Assembly: GCA_025602905.1 (NCBI GenBank)
Contig: JAHLKI010000018.1
Span: forward strand, 310,001 to 374,000
Length of the DNA stretch: 64,000 nt
Source: Phlyctochytrium arcticum
Lineage: Eukaryota > Chytridiomycota > Chytridiomycetes > Chytridiales > Chytridiaceae
Reading direction: 5' to 3'
How positions within the stretch are numbered: position 1 is the first letter of the stretch; the number at the start of each line of letters is the position of its first letter. The notes beneath the pieces were generated by a model that had not been told where the DNA came from, searched no databases, and saw only the letters and a program-made list of their open reading frames with translations. Made by a program: the position numbers and the translations under genes. Below, one piece after another: positions 1 through 13,100 of the stretch.

Positions 1-658
1 GAAACCTCGTTCGGGAATATAAAATTGTGGTGGTGGGAGGTGGTGGCGTTGGAAAGGTAGGGGCCGAAATTCCAAAGTGATGGATATCATATGGACTTCA
101 GTCACTGATATTTTATTCTGGACTGGTTTTTTTTAGTCTGCACTCACAATTCAATTCATTCAATCTCAATTTGTTGACGAGTATGATCCCACCATCGAAG
201 ACTCTTATCGCAAACAGTGTGTTGTAGATGGGGAAACCGCAGTTCTGGATGTTCTGGACACAGCCGGTCAGGAGGAATATTCCGCAATGCGTGAACAATA
301 CATGCGATCAGGCGAAGGATTTCTCCTTATTTACGCGATAACCTCTCGCTCGTCATTCGAGGAAATCCAAACATTTCATCAACAGATCCTTCGAGTCAAG
401 GACCGAGATTGGTTTCCCGTCACACTCGTGGGAAACAAGTGTGATTTAGAGGGGGAGCGAGTGGTGGGCACCGGCGAGGGTCGTGAACTGGCAAAGCTGT
501 TCAGATGTAAATTCATGGAAACCTCTGCAAGAAGCAAAATCAATGTGGATGAGGCCTTCTTTTCACTCGTGAGGGCAATTCGAGACGAGAACAAAAAGAC
601 ACCTGGAGGAGGGACGCAATCTGTCAAGAAGAAGAAGAAACCTTGCTCCATCATGTAG
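1..658 (+). CDS. RAS: Ras-family small GTPase (5' end cut by window)
   Basis: Membrane-anchored GTP switch of the Ras class. Coding exons are 1-56 (partial) and 137-658, joined across an 80-nt GT-AG intron (57-136) that splits the P-loop after GGGGVGK. The second exon continues with [20 protein letters not shown] (switch I, effector region), [12 protein letters not shown] (switch II), NKCD and ETSA (guanine-binding motifs). It ends in a Lys-rich hypervariable tail and the CAAX box CSIM, predicting farnesylation. The P-loop has Gly where human Ras has Ala11, as in many fungal Ras proteins; positions equivalent to Gly12, Gly13 and Gln61 are intact. The true start codon lies before base 1. It is classic Ras rather than Rho, Rab or Ran. 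Which cascade it drives (adenylate cyclase or MAPK) cannot be read from sequence. Confidence 0.95.
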
Positions 659-1167
659 GAAGAAAGTACACCCCCTCGCTGTATGTGAAACTTTTGGGAA
701 TGTAACAAGAGTGGAATGGGGAGAGCTTTGATGCGTCTTTTCGATATAGGGTTTCGGTTCTTGCCATCCCAAAGCCGTGTGTCATTAATTCTTTTTTCAA
801 TATTTGAACATTATTTTCGCGCTGAGTTTCACTACTTTTGCAACCCATCCCCCGAAAGAGATCTTTGTATTTTGAAATGTGCTTGCCATCCTACAGACAC
901 CTGCAATAATCATCCTTTTTGGAGAACAGGTTCGAGGTACTGTACGCAGCGAACTTTGTTTGCCGATGTCATCCAGGCCATCTTGCCCATCTTCGGGTGA
1001 GAACCGAGGCAAGACGGAAACGACGCCGTCACGGGATCTGCTTACGTCAAGCAACTTGCAGCAACGCGACTTTTTGCCCAATTGTTTGACGCGTGCGTAT
1101 CTTGGAGTTTCCTAAGGACTTTATCCAAAACAAATCAAGAGTCTTTAAATCTTGCTGGTGGCCCACA
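659..1167. other. Intergenic region, Ras 3' flank and dynein promoter
   Basis: About 510 bp between the Ras stop and the first in-frame ATG of the dynein gene. It must hold the Ras 3'UTR and the dynein promoter. No TATA box, tRNA or conserved small ORF was recognised. The dynein reading frame stays open upstream to about 1093, but without an ATG. Confidence 0.5.
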
Positions 1168-4100
1168 ATGCTGGAGGGCTCCCATCCATCGCCCCACGGC
1201 AGGCATGAAGGAGCAGCAGCTTTACCCCCGCCAACCCCGCCAATAATATCCCGTACAACTTCCGCAGGAGGAAGCAGTTTGCGTCAACCTCTTACATCTT
1301 ATTTATCTGACCGATCCGCATCGCCAACACTCCGTCAAACTACCTCTGCAGTATTGCGGCGCAAGATTGCACCCTATGGCTACAAGACGCCCGAGGAGCG
1401 ACGAGCGGAAGAACGCGCAGCTGCTTTGGTGGGACGCTTGCAGACCCGAGCTGGCAAAGGCAAGGTACCACGGTTTGATGTGCGGCAACTACATATCGCT
1501 TCCGAGGGGACCGTAGCTTTAGGTTCACCCGTCAGACGACCATCAAATTCTGAGAAGTTGGCACCATTGGAAGCCATGGACGTGACTGAGGTAGTTGCGG
1601 TTGGAACTTTTGTTACTTAAATGAAGTGGAATTACTGACCAAACCAAGCAGCAGCCGGCCTCCTTCCCATCAGCTTCTCTGAAGGCCAAAAAGCCCACTG
1701 TCATACCAGCTAGCTCCGCGCGTTCCCAGCATGCAAAGCGAGCGACAAGAACGGCAGCCATTCCTTCCGCCCACGATTTCATTCGTCCAACCTCATCCCA
1801 CACAATCGTACCTCGTGGACCTATACCCCCACCAGTCATACCACCGATTTCCAGCCTCAACGATCAAAGAGAAGCTGAAGGATTGGAGGCAAGTTCCAAG
1901 GCAGGTACTACTGTCGTGCCAATGGAAGGTGTTCAAATGAATGTACCTGCGCCCGTCAATCGGCACGAGCGTACATCGTCCAAAGTCCTTGCTCCACTGG
2001 AAACTAGAGGAGAAGCTGCAATGGTTGGGAGTTTAGACTCTGCCACAGAGACATCCGGACCACAAGAGATTTTCGCGTTTGTCAAGCATTTGGAAAAGCA
2101 CCCGAACACCAATGAGTTTCTGTATCTGAACCCTGTCAAGCTCAATGTCAAGCGGGGCTCCCCAACTTTCAATCCTTATAACTTGGAAGTTGTTGAATAT
2201 GCTGATGTGGACAAAGAAGGTGGATTCTACACAATAAGTGCTGCGGTTAGTTTTCAGTTATGGCTACAATTTCAAGGTAGACAGATATTGACAGACGTTG
2301 TGACTTTTTTTTAGGGAGTTATGCATTTTGACCATAGAAGTCACGGTGATTTTACTCCTTTGGATCGATGGCTGCGCGAATACAAGTTGTTCCACAGTCT
2401 CCTTCGCATTCCCTTTTTCGCACGCTATCGGACATGGAAATGTTTCACCATTTGGCGACGAACGGTTCTCCATACGAAAATCACCCAGAATCGGAGGCAG
2501 CTGGCTAAAAACCTGTTTCTCGTACATCCAATTTTGCGCGGTACGCTTTTGGAGATTCGTGCGCAATGCGTCAATATGATTACTACCAAACGGTTCGTGA
2601 ATATTCAAACTTCCCACAGCTATGAGCTCGGGCAATTTGTCAGGGAGCAGAAGGCGTGGGTTGAAGAGATTAGCGCAGGGGTGCTAAAAGAATGGGAAAC
2701 CAATGTACGGCAATTGGTTGAGCAGGCAGGGGTCGCTTGTCTACGAGAGAAGGGGTTTGAGGTGAACAATACTTCGGATCATCATGAACCCGAAAACGTC
2801 AGCGATGGTCAAACCAAGAACTTGAGTCGCCCACAAAGCAGTGCCCCCCAGCATAGCGGGGAGGAAATAAACGTGTCGGATGAAAAACGACTCACGTACA
2901 CCGAGCAGGCCGCCCGGCGTACAGAATGCCGTCGCTTACAGCGGTTTGTCAAATTGGCCGATTACATGATTGTTAGCACCCTCCATATTCTCACCATGGA
3001 AAGTGTCAGTGATCTTCTCCGCTTTGTTTTCCAAGGGTGCAAGGACGAGGATGTCTTTGTCGATTCTCTAGGCGGTGGGTCTGTCATTATAACAGATTCC
3101 GGTATGCTTGGGGAGGGAGGTGCAATTTCAGATCTCTTGGATAACGAAGAGATGAGTGGTGGAGCAGGACGACCAGGAATCGAGCGGTCCAATTCGGTCA
3201 CAGGTGCTGATGCATTTGGAATGGCCGCCAATGGCGGTGTGCAAGTAGGTGGTGCAGTCGTAGGCGAGGAGGTCGGTACCACGGAACTGAACGTGGCCGG
3301 CTTTGATGGATTCTTCGCCATTTTAAGTCGCATCATCAAGTCGGCAATGCCAAAAATGGAGCTAAGAGAGGTCATTGAGGAGCAGGGTCCCCTTGGCGGG
3401 AGTTCCGGCGCGGACTCTATGCTTGAGGCTGACTACCTAGAACCGAGCGCACAGGCGATGGCCAAGAAGGCCGCTGAAGTGAACAGTGCGCACAAAGCGG
3501 TTGGAATGATGAAGGAGAAAGAAAAGCCGGCATTCGTACCACTCTTCCGCACTGAGCTGTTATTGCAAATTGCGAGTTCGCTCCGTAACCTTTTCTTCGC
3601 ACCGTCCCTACCAGACTATCTTACGGCTGTAGACATTCTCTTCAAGTTGTATCTGGCTACGGTAGAAAAAGTCTCGCTACTGACCAATACCATTCCGTAT
3701 CTTTCTGGGGGCGCGTACTCCTCCGTCAGAGGACTGGAAGAAGCAGAATATGGCGAGGGCCCGCAAATAACAGCCATCATAGTGGAGGGACCCTATTTCC
3801 GTGAAGTATGCGGAAGAGTTCGTGGTGTCCTTGTCGGTATCTTTTCGAATGCGTCAGCTTGGATGAAGACATGGGAGGAGGTACGAAACATGTGGGTAGA
3901 GAACGAGGCCTTTGAAGGACTGCGCGCCCTGGAGGCCGCCGGCGGACCAGTTGCCGCACTCTTGGCTACAGCCGGAAGCCAGCAATTAGAAGGCGGGGTT
4001 GCCCAAGTTCTATTAAACAATTACTTGGCAAAGAACAAACCCCCTTCGATATCACCTGTTGAAGGGGAGGAGCGCGATGAAAACGACATGGAAAGGGAGA

Positions 4101-7100
4101 TTGTTAAAAAAGACGATGCTGCTGATGAAAACACGGAGCAGCAACCTGACCTGCTTGTGCTTGGTTCAACCATTGTGGAACGTCCTGACGGTACTAGCTA
4201 CTCTCCCGTGGTTGAATTTTTCGAGCATCATTTGGCAAAGTTTGCATCGCAACGTCAAACTATGGCCGCCATTCCCGTCCAGTCTACTATTAACAACCTG
4301 CTCATTGATACGACGAAGCTTAAAAGTATTTTGGTGCCTAGTCCGGAACGCTGTTTTGCAGAAGTCGCCAAGATTTTACCGGGTCTTGCCAGGGACAAGA
4401 ACGAGCTCTTGCTGAACGAGGTACAAACTTGGGTCCGCATTTTGAACACGCAGTCAGGCAACGTTGAAGGGTTTGTAGAATACATTGAATGGCTTGAGAA
4501 AGGTATAGTATATATGCACCACTTTACTCTGTAATCGGGTTGGCAGCTAATTGAATTTTATTCTTTTAGTCCGAAATTCGATGGCCCTAGTTGAGCAACT
4601 TTATGAGGAAGTGACGCGTCTCTACACCCTTATGGAACAGTACAAAATCTCTATCCAGCCGACCGATCTTGCTTTATATCAGACACTTGGTCCAACGCTG
4701 CGCCAACTCAAGGAGGCGGTAGACATGGCTTCGGATACAAAGGAAGAGAATATCAACAAATTCTCCGGCGAGCTTGATCGCTCCATGAATGAGCTCATGA
4801 GTGAAGTTTCCGAAATTCGTAATCGCGCTCAGGATCCTATGGTCCTTAACCCGGGGGCGAAAAGTGATGTGGTCATCAAATTTCTTGAAGAATTGCGGGA
4901 GCAGCTTGCGACCGTGGAAGCCACCAAAGTTCGCTATGAAGCATGGAGTGAACTTTTTAAAAACGGAGGCAGTATGGCTGCGCAAAAAGGAGTTGAAGGT
5001 GCACCTGCTGATAACAAATCTGCTCCGGCGCCTACATCTGCTGCAATAGGAAAATCTGGCGAGCTCGAAGAGACTAAAACCGAGGTCGAGCTCAAGCGCG
5101 CTTTGTGGATAAGTCTTAAGGATTGGGAAGTTCTTACCCGGTATGCATTTGTTTTGCTAATGTTTGGGAATAAGTGAAACTCCAATACTTATACAATTAT
5201 CGCAGAGAATGGCGCGAGGTGCCTTTCGACATGCTCAATACGGAAGAAGTAAACATGCAAATCCAGATATATGTAAAAACTGTGTATAATCTGGACAAAG
5301 GTCTACCCCCCAACGACGTGGTTCCTCGCTTAAAAGCAATGGTAGATGAGTATCGCAAAATGTACCCTACAATTGTGGATCTACGCAACCCTGCGCTCAA
5401 GCCTCGACATTGGGAGAAAATTCAAGACACGTTGGGCAAAGCGATTGTTCGGGATGAGACCTTTACACTGGAGCGATTGATTGACTTACGTGTCATGGAT
5501 TTCAAGGACGAAATTAGCAATGTTTCCGGACAAGCGGGCTCTGAATCAGCTCTAGAGGAGATGCTGGGTAAAGTCGTCAAGAACTGGAATGAAGCAGAGT
5601 TTATCGTCGTCGCCTACCGTGATGCCAAAGATGTATTCATATTGGGCACAGTGGAAGACATTCAGACGTTGCTCGAAGACAGTCAAGTGACTATCGCTAC
5701 CATAAAGGGCTCACGATTTATCGGTCCAATCCGTACAGAAGTCGAGCGATGGGACAAGCAACTGACACTTTTCGCTGAAACTCTTGAGGCGTGGATGACT
5801 TGCCAGCGCAATTGGTTATATTTGGAAAGTATCTTTTCCGCTCCTGACATTCAGCGACAGCTCCCTGATGAGGCGCGCATGTTTGCTCAAGTCGACCGCA
5901 GCTGGAAAGATACCATGCGCAAAGTGTACCGCAATCCCAACGCCATGAAGTCTGGAACCACTCCGGGGCTGCTCGAAACTATGCTGCAAAACAATGTTCT
6001 GCTTGATCAGATTCAGAAATGTTTGGAGGATTACCTTGAGAGCAAGCGGCTGCTTTTCCCCCGGTTTTACTTTTTGTCTAATGAAGAGCTGCTCGAGATT
6101 TTGTCACAAACCCGCAACCCACAGGCTGTACAACCACATCTCAGCAAATGTTTCGATGCTATTAAGAGTTTGGAATTCTCTTCTGCCGATCCCAAGTCCA
6201 TTGATATCGTCGCCATGCTCAGCCCAGAGGGAGAGCGTGTGCAATTTTTGAAGACGATTAAGGCGCGTGGAAACGTGGAAGCATGGTTGGGCAGTGTGGA
6301 GGAAGGAATGATCGCCGTTTTGCGGCGACTAATCAAACAAGCATTAGCCGACTTTGACGAAACCAAACGAAGTGACTGGGTGCGTGAGCATGCCGGTCAA
6401 GTGGTCCTGACTGGTAATCAGGTTTTGTGGTCTAAAGATGTGAGCGAGGCGCTCAAGAACCCATCGCCCACTAAAGCGTTGGTGACTTTCAAGGAGAAAT
6501 GTGCCCGGGTATGTTGCATTATTGCCGTAGTGGTTGAGCCCCATCTAATGCTCTCTTTCTGGTATAGAATCTCTCAGGTGTAGCCGCCCTTGTCCGTGGC
6601 GATCTGACTAAAATTCAACGTGCCATTCTTGGCGCACTTATTACAATGGATGTTCACAATCGCGACATTGTTCAATCTCTTATTGATGCGCAATGTTCTG
6701 GTGTGGGAGACTTCGAGTGGACGAAGCAGCAGCGGTACTACTGGGACATGGACTCAGACACATGTCTAGTGAAAATGTCAACTTCCACATTCATTTATGG
6801 CTACGAGTATCTTGGTTGTTCACCTCGACTCGTCATCACGCCGTTAACAGACCGATGTTACTTGACTTTAACTGGAGCCATGCAATTAAACCTGGGAGGC
6901 TCGCCACTTGGTCCAGCCGGAACGGGTAAAACCGAAACCGTTAAGGATTTGGCCAAAGCGCTGGCCCGCCAGTGTGTAGTCTACAACTGCTCCGATGGAA
7001 TGGACTACAAAATGATGGGAAAAATGTTTGCGGGACTTGCGCAGTCGGGAGCTTGGTGCTGCTTTGACGAATTCAACCGAATTGACATTGAAGTCCTATC

Positions 7101-10100
7101 CGTCATTGCGCAGCAGCTCTTGACGATAAAGAATGCCAAGGACATGAAAGCTACGCGCTTCATGTTTGAAGGTCGCGAAATCCGATTGATCGATACCTGT
7201 ACAGCATTTATTACGATGAATCCAGGGTATGCAGGCAGACAAGAATTGCCCGACAACTTGAAAGCCTTGTTCCGACCAATTGCTATGATGATTCCAGGTA
7301 AGAACCTTTTCAGAACGGCCTCGCTTTGCCCGAATATTTATTTTCAATGATACTTACTATTGCTCTTTCGCCACTAGATTATGGCCTGATTTCCGAGATC
7401 TTGCTGTTCTCCGAGGGCTTTGAGAACGCCCGCGTTTTAGCAGGAAAGGTTGTAAACCTGTACAAGCTCTGCTCTGAACAACTGTCCCAGCAAGATCATT
7501 ATGATTTCGGGATGCGCGCTGTGAAATCTGTGCTGATTATGGCTGGTGCCTTGAAACGTGCCAGTCCAGAGCTCAGTGAGGAAATGGTATTGATTCGTGC
7601 TTTACGTGACTCGAATTTGCCCAAGTTCCTCGCTGAAGATATCGGGCTTTTCCGCGGTATCTTATCAGATCTTTTCCCCGGCATTAGTATCGTAGAACAA
7701 GATTACGGATCCTTGGTGGCAACGATTAAGGAGGTTATGATCGAGCGGAAAATGGAGGTGGTAGACAGTTTCGTTACCCGGATTTGTCAGCTCTATGAAA
7801 CAAACAAGATTCGTCATGGAGTAATGTTGGTAGGTCCTACGGGTGGTGGCAAGACATCGTGCTATCAAATTTTGCAAGAGGCCTGCAATCGATTGAAAGA
7901 GAGGGGAGAGGAATTCGAGGCAATCCGTACCTGGGTTCTCAACCCTAAATGCATTTCCATGACAGAACTGTATGGAGAGTTTAATTTAGCGACGATGGAG
8001 TGGAAGGATGGATTGATTGGAGTCATTTTCCGCCAACAGGTTCAGGACGCCACCAACGACGAAAAATGGACTGTCTGTGATGGCCCTGTCGACGCACTAT
8101 GGATTGAAAACATGAATACGGTTCTCGATGACAACAAGCTGCTCACCCTCATCAATGGAGAGCGAATCAAGATGAACAATACCATGCACATGCTTTTTGA
8201 AGTGAATGATTTAGCTGTTGCGTCTCCGGCGACCGTCAGCCGCTGCGGAATGGTGTATATGGATCCAACTACGCTGGGATGGAGGGCGTACGTTCACAAA
8301 TGGCTGAGGGAGTTACCTGACAAAGTTTCGACAGAGTTGGCTGACATGCTCTGGGGCTACTTTGATACGTATGTGGACCAAGGACTTGCATTCATTCGCA
8401 AGTATAGCAAGGAATATGTTCGTTCGGTAGACTTTGCGCTTGTCACTGGACTTTGCAAACTGCTGCAGACATACTTCAACAAGGAAGCCACCGAGATTGA
8501 TTTCTCGCAAGGGATCGGTGATTTAAAAGGATTACTCGGTCACCTCTTTGTATTCTGCTACACCTGGGCATTGGGCGGTAACTGCGCTGATGGTTATCAA
8601 GAGGCATTCGATTCTTTTGTTCGCGATATGTTCGACGTGACGCCGCTGGTTGACGTACAGCTCCCTTCCGCCAACAATATTTTCTGCTATTATGTAGATC
8701 TGAAAGCAAAAGCCTTTGGACTTTGGGATGATCTCGTGCCCGCCTTCAAATACACCCCCGACATTCCATACTTCCAAATGATGGTTCCTACTGCTGAAAC
8801 AGTAAAATATGAGTTTTTCCTCGAGGCGCTCCTTACCAACGGTTTCCCAACCCTCTTCACCGGTAATACGGGTGTGGGAAAATCTATTATAGTGCAGAGT
8901 TTGCTCAACCGATGCTGCAAAAAGTATGGTTGGGTACCCGTAACACTCAACTTTTCGGCTCAAACCAACAGTGCGCAAACCCAGCAAATCATGGAACTCA
9001 AGCTGGAGAAGAAACGTAAGAATATTTTGGGAGCGCCAACGGGCAGCAACAAAATTATTCTCTTTGTGGACGATTTGAACATGCCGAAATTGGACACTTA
9101 CGGATCTCAGCCTCCTCTTGAACTCATTCGTCAGTACGTGGACTTTCAAGGGTTTTACGATCGCGAAAAACTTTCTTGGAAAGTTGTTCAGGACATTGAA
9201 CTCGTCGCTGCATGTGCGCCACCGGGTGGAGGCCGCAACAACATTACTCCGCGACTCATTCGACATTTCAATCTATTTAATATACCCGCTCCCTCGGAAA
9301 TGTCACTCGGAAAGATTTTCCGATCTCTCGTCGAGGGCTTCCTCAAAATTGGATTCTCGACAGATGTTCGAGGGGTCAGTGACGCAATTGTCAATTCCTC
9401 GATTGAGATTTACCAGCGTATGTGCACTGAACTCCTTCCCACCCCCGCCAAATCCCATTACACATTCAATCTCCGTGATTTGTCTCGAGTGGTGCAGGGT
9501 GTACTTCAAGCACGTCCACAAGTGGTTCTGGCCAAAATGGATATTGTCAAGCTCTTTTGCCACGAATCATCCCGAATTTTCCATGATCGTCTTATTGATG
9601 ATGCCGACCGAACTTACTTTAACAAGCTCTTGTCCGAATTGGTCGAGAAAAACTTTGGGGTGAGCATCCCTAAAGAGACATTATCACAAAAACCCATCAT
9701 GTTTGGCGACTTTGGAAAACGAGGTGTTCCACCGGACGAGCGCATATACGTGGAAATGGCTGACATCAAGGTTATGAACACGCTTCTGGAAGAATACCTC
9801 GAAGAATACAATGTCACCAATAACAAGGATGTACGGCTCATCTTCTTTATGGATGCCAAACAACACATTTCACGGATCAATCGAATCATTCGGCAACCCC
9901 GCGGCAATGCGCTCCTTGTTGGGGTGGGTGGAACCGGCAAACAGTCGCTAACCCGTTTAGCTTGTCACATCTCTGATTATCAATGCATTCAAATCGAGTT
10001 GACGCGTACTTATGGCCAGACCGAGTGGCGCGAGGATCTGAAACGACTCTATCGACTAGCAGGAATGGAGGGCAAAAATACCGTGTTCCTTCTTTCCGAC

Positions 10101-13100
10101 ACCCAAATTAAATCAGAGACATTCTTGGAGGATGTCAACAACATCTTGAATTCTGGAGAGGTGCCGAATCTGTTTGAGTTTGATGAACGAGAAAAGATTT
10201 TGGGCGAACTGAGAGGAGTCGCGAGGGATAAAGGTCTACCCGAAGATCGTGACAGTGTGTACCAATTCTTTATCAATCGCGTTCGAGACAACCTGCATAT
10301 CGTCTTTGCCACGTCACCTGTCGGCGAAACGTTCAGGATGAGATGTCGAATGTTCCCCTCCCTGGTCAATTGCTGTACAATTGATTGGTTCGACGAATGG
10401 CCACGCGAAGCTCTTTTATCTGTATCACGCAGATTTTTGGAGTTTGTAGACCTCGGATCAGACCTGATGAAGGACAAGATCGCCGAAATGTGTGTGCAAA
10501 TCCACGAGTCAGTTGGTCGGTTGGCAACCAAATTCTGGAGTGAGCTCCGCCGGCGCTACTACACGACGCCTACATCTTACCTGGAGCTCATTAATCTTTA
10601 CATTGCCATGTTGCAGGAAAAACGCAAAGAATTTGGGTCGGCCCGCGATCGACTGCGCAATGGTTTGAATAAGCTGTTGGAGACCAATGAGTTGGTAGCC
10701 CATATGCAAATCGAACTGGAGCAATTGGGACCCGAGCTGAAGCGTCGAGCAGCCGACACTGAGATGCTCATGGTCAAGATTGGCAAAGACCAAGAAACCG
10801 CTGATGGAGTGCGAAAAGTAGTTTCGGAAGAAGAGGTGGTCGTCCGAGCCAAAGCCAGTGAGACGGAGGCCATTGCTACGGAGGCGCAGCGCGATTTGGA
10901 TGAAGCACTTCCAGCGCTTCAAGCAGCCTACAAAGCGCTAGACGGTCTGGACAAGAAAGATATCGCCGAACTAAAAGTGTTCTCGAAACCTCCTGACACG
11001 GTGCTTATGGTCCTGGAAGCAATTTGCACACTCTTCAAAGTCAAACCCGATTGGGATTCTTCGAAAAAATTGATGAGTGACCCACAATTTATGCGAAAAA
11101 TGGCCGAGTACGATAAAGACAACATCCCCGAGAGCGTCTCCAAGAAGCTCAAAAAATACATTGAGAATCCCAATTTCACACCCGAGGCAGTCGAAAAAGT
11201 TAGTAAGGCGTGTAAAAGTATGAGTATGTGGGTCATTGCAATGGACCTGTATTCCCGCGTATTTAAAGAAGTGCAGCCCAAAAGGCGACGGTTGGAAGAA
11301 GCCCAGGCCGTTCTGGAGACCACCCAGGCCAAATTGGCCGAAAAGACGGCCGCGCTGCAACAGGTTGAATCTCAACTCGAGAAACTAAAGCAAAAGTACG
11401 AGGAGTCTGTTGCTTCCAAACGGGAATTAGCCGATAAAATGGAGGAGACTACGCGTCGGTTAGGTCGGGCTGGGAAGCTGACTACTGCGCTGGCTGACGA
11501 ACAGATTCGATGGGCCGAAAGTGTCGAGCGGTATAACCAGCAAATTGACGATTTAGTCGGAAACATTTTCTTGGCTGCTGCGTGTGTCGCCTACTATGGC
11601 GCATTCACGTCAACTTTCCGGCGAGAGCTCGTTCAAGAATGGATCAAGAAATGTCAGGAAATTGGTATCCCGGTCTCGGACAATTTCAATCTGGTGGATA
11701 CCCTTGCCGACCCCGCTGTCGTTCGTGACTGGAACATTCAAGGGCTACCTGCTGATCCGCTCTCGACAGAAAACGGCGTTCTCGTCACCCGGGGACGGCG
11801 TTGGCCTCTCATGATTGATCCACAGGGACAAGCTAACCGATGGATTCGGACGATGGAGGGCCAAGACTTGAAAATCATTAAACTGTCCGAACCCAAATTC
11901 TTGCGTAGCTTGGAAAACGCGGTCCGAACGGGTCAGCCCGTCTTACTTGAAGATGTTGGCGAGCAGCTCGATCCAGCACTGGAACCCCTCCTTCTCAAAT
12001 CCACCGTGCGCCAAGGCGGCCGTCTATTGATTAAATTAGGCGACGCCTTTGTCGAGTACGACCGCAACTTTAAGCTGTACATGACCACCAAGCTGTCGAA
12101 CCCGCATTACCTCCCCGAAGTCTGCATCAAAGTCACCATCATCAATTTTACCGTGACCAAGATCGGTCTTGAAGGGCAACTGCTCGCGGATGTGGTCCGA
12201 CTTGAACGACCCGAACTGGAAGAACAGCGCAACTCGCTGATTGTGAATATTGCGAATGACCGGAAAGCCCTCAAAGACATCGAAGAGAGGATTCTCAAAT
12301 TGTTGTTCAACTCTGAAGGCAATATCCTGGATGACGAGGAACTAATCAACACGCTCAATCAATCCAAAGTCACGTCAGCGGCCATCAAGGAACGTGTTGC
12401 GCAGGCCGAAATGACGGAAAAGGAAATCAACACGGCGCGTGAGAAATACCGACCTGTAGCTATTCGAGGGTCGGTGCTCTACTTTGTGGTAGCCGATCTG
12501 GCGGGAGTAGACCCCATGTACCAATTCTCGCTAAAATATTTCAAGAACCTCTTTTGCGCATGTATCGTTCAGGCCGCCAAGCACGAGGATTTAGCGGTCC
12601 GTATTGGAATTTTATGCAAGGACGCGACGGTCAAGACGTTTGCCAATGTCAGTCGCGGTCTCTTTGAGCAGCACAAGATGATTTACGCATTCATGATTTG
12701 TGTCGAGATTCTGCGGGAACGGGGGTCCATCGATGAGGTCGAATGGAATTTCCTGTTACGAGGTGGGATGGCCCGGGCGGGTGGTGGAGCATCAAGCCAT
12801 TCGCAAGACCAGCAACAACAGCCCGACCTCCCCTCCAAACCCAATGTGCGATGGTTGACCGATACCATGTGGGATAACCTCCTGGATCTGGCCCACACGC
12901 TGCCCGAGTTTGCGTACACAATCGAGCATATCCAAATGTACACGATGGAATGGGAAATGCTGATAGAGTCGGATACACCGTCGACGTGTCCGATCCCCGG
13001 CTCATCCTCGTCATCCTCTGACTCGTCGGCTAGCAACCAGTTGACGGATTTCCAGAGGCTGTTACTCATCAAAGTCCTGCGCGAGGAAAAACTCGTGCAG

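Noticed and set aside
920..945. GGTTCGAGGT, similar to a tRNA B-box
   Set aside because: The consensus GGTTCGANTCC is not met, and no matching A-box or acceptor stem is present nearby.
1093..1167. Upstream extension of the dynein N-terminus
   Set aside because: The frame is open but begins with GTG and has no ATG. The first ATG at 1168 is the simplest start for a eukaryotic gene.
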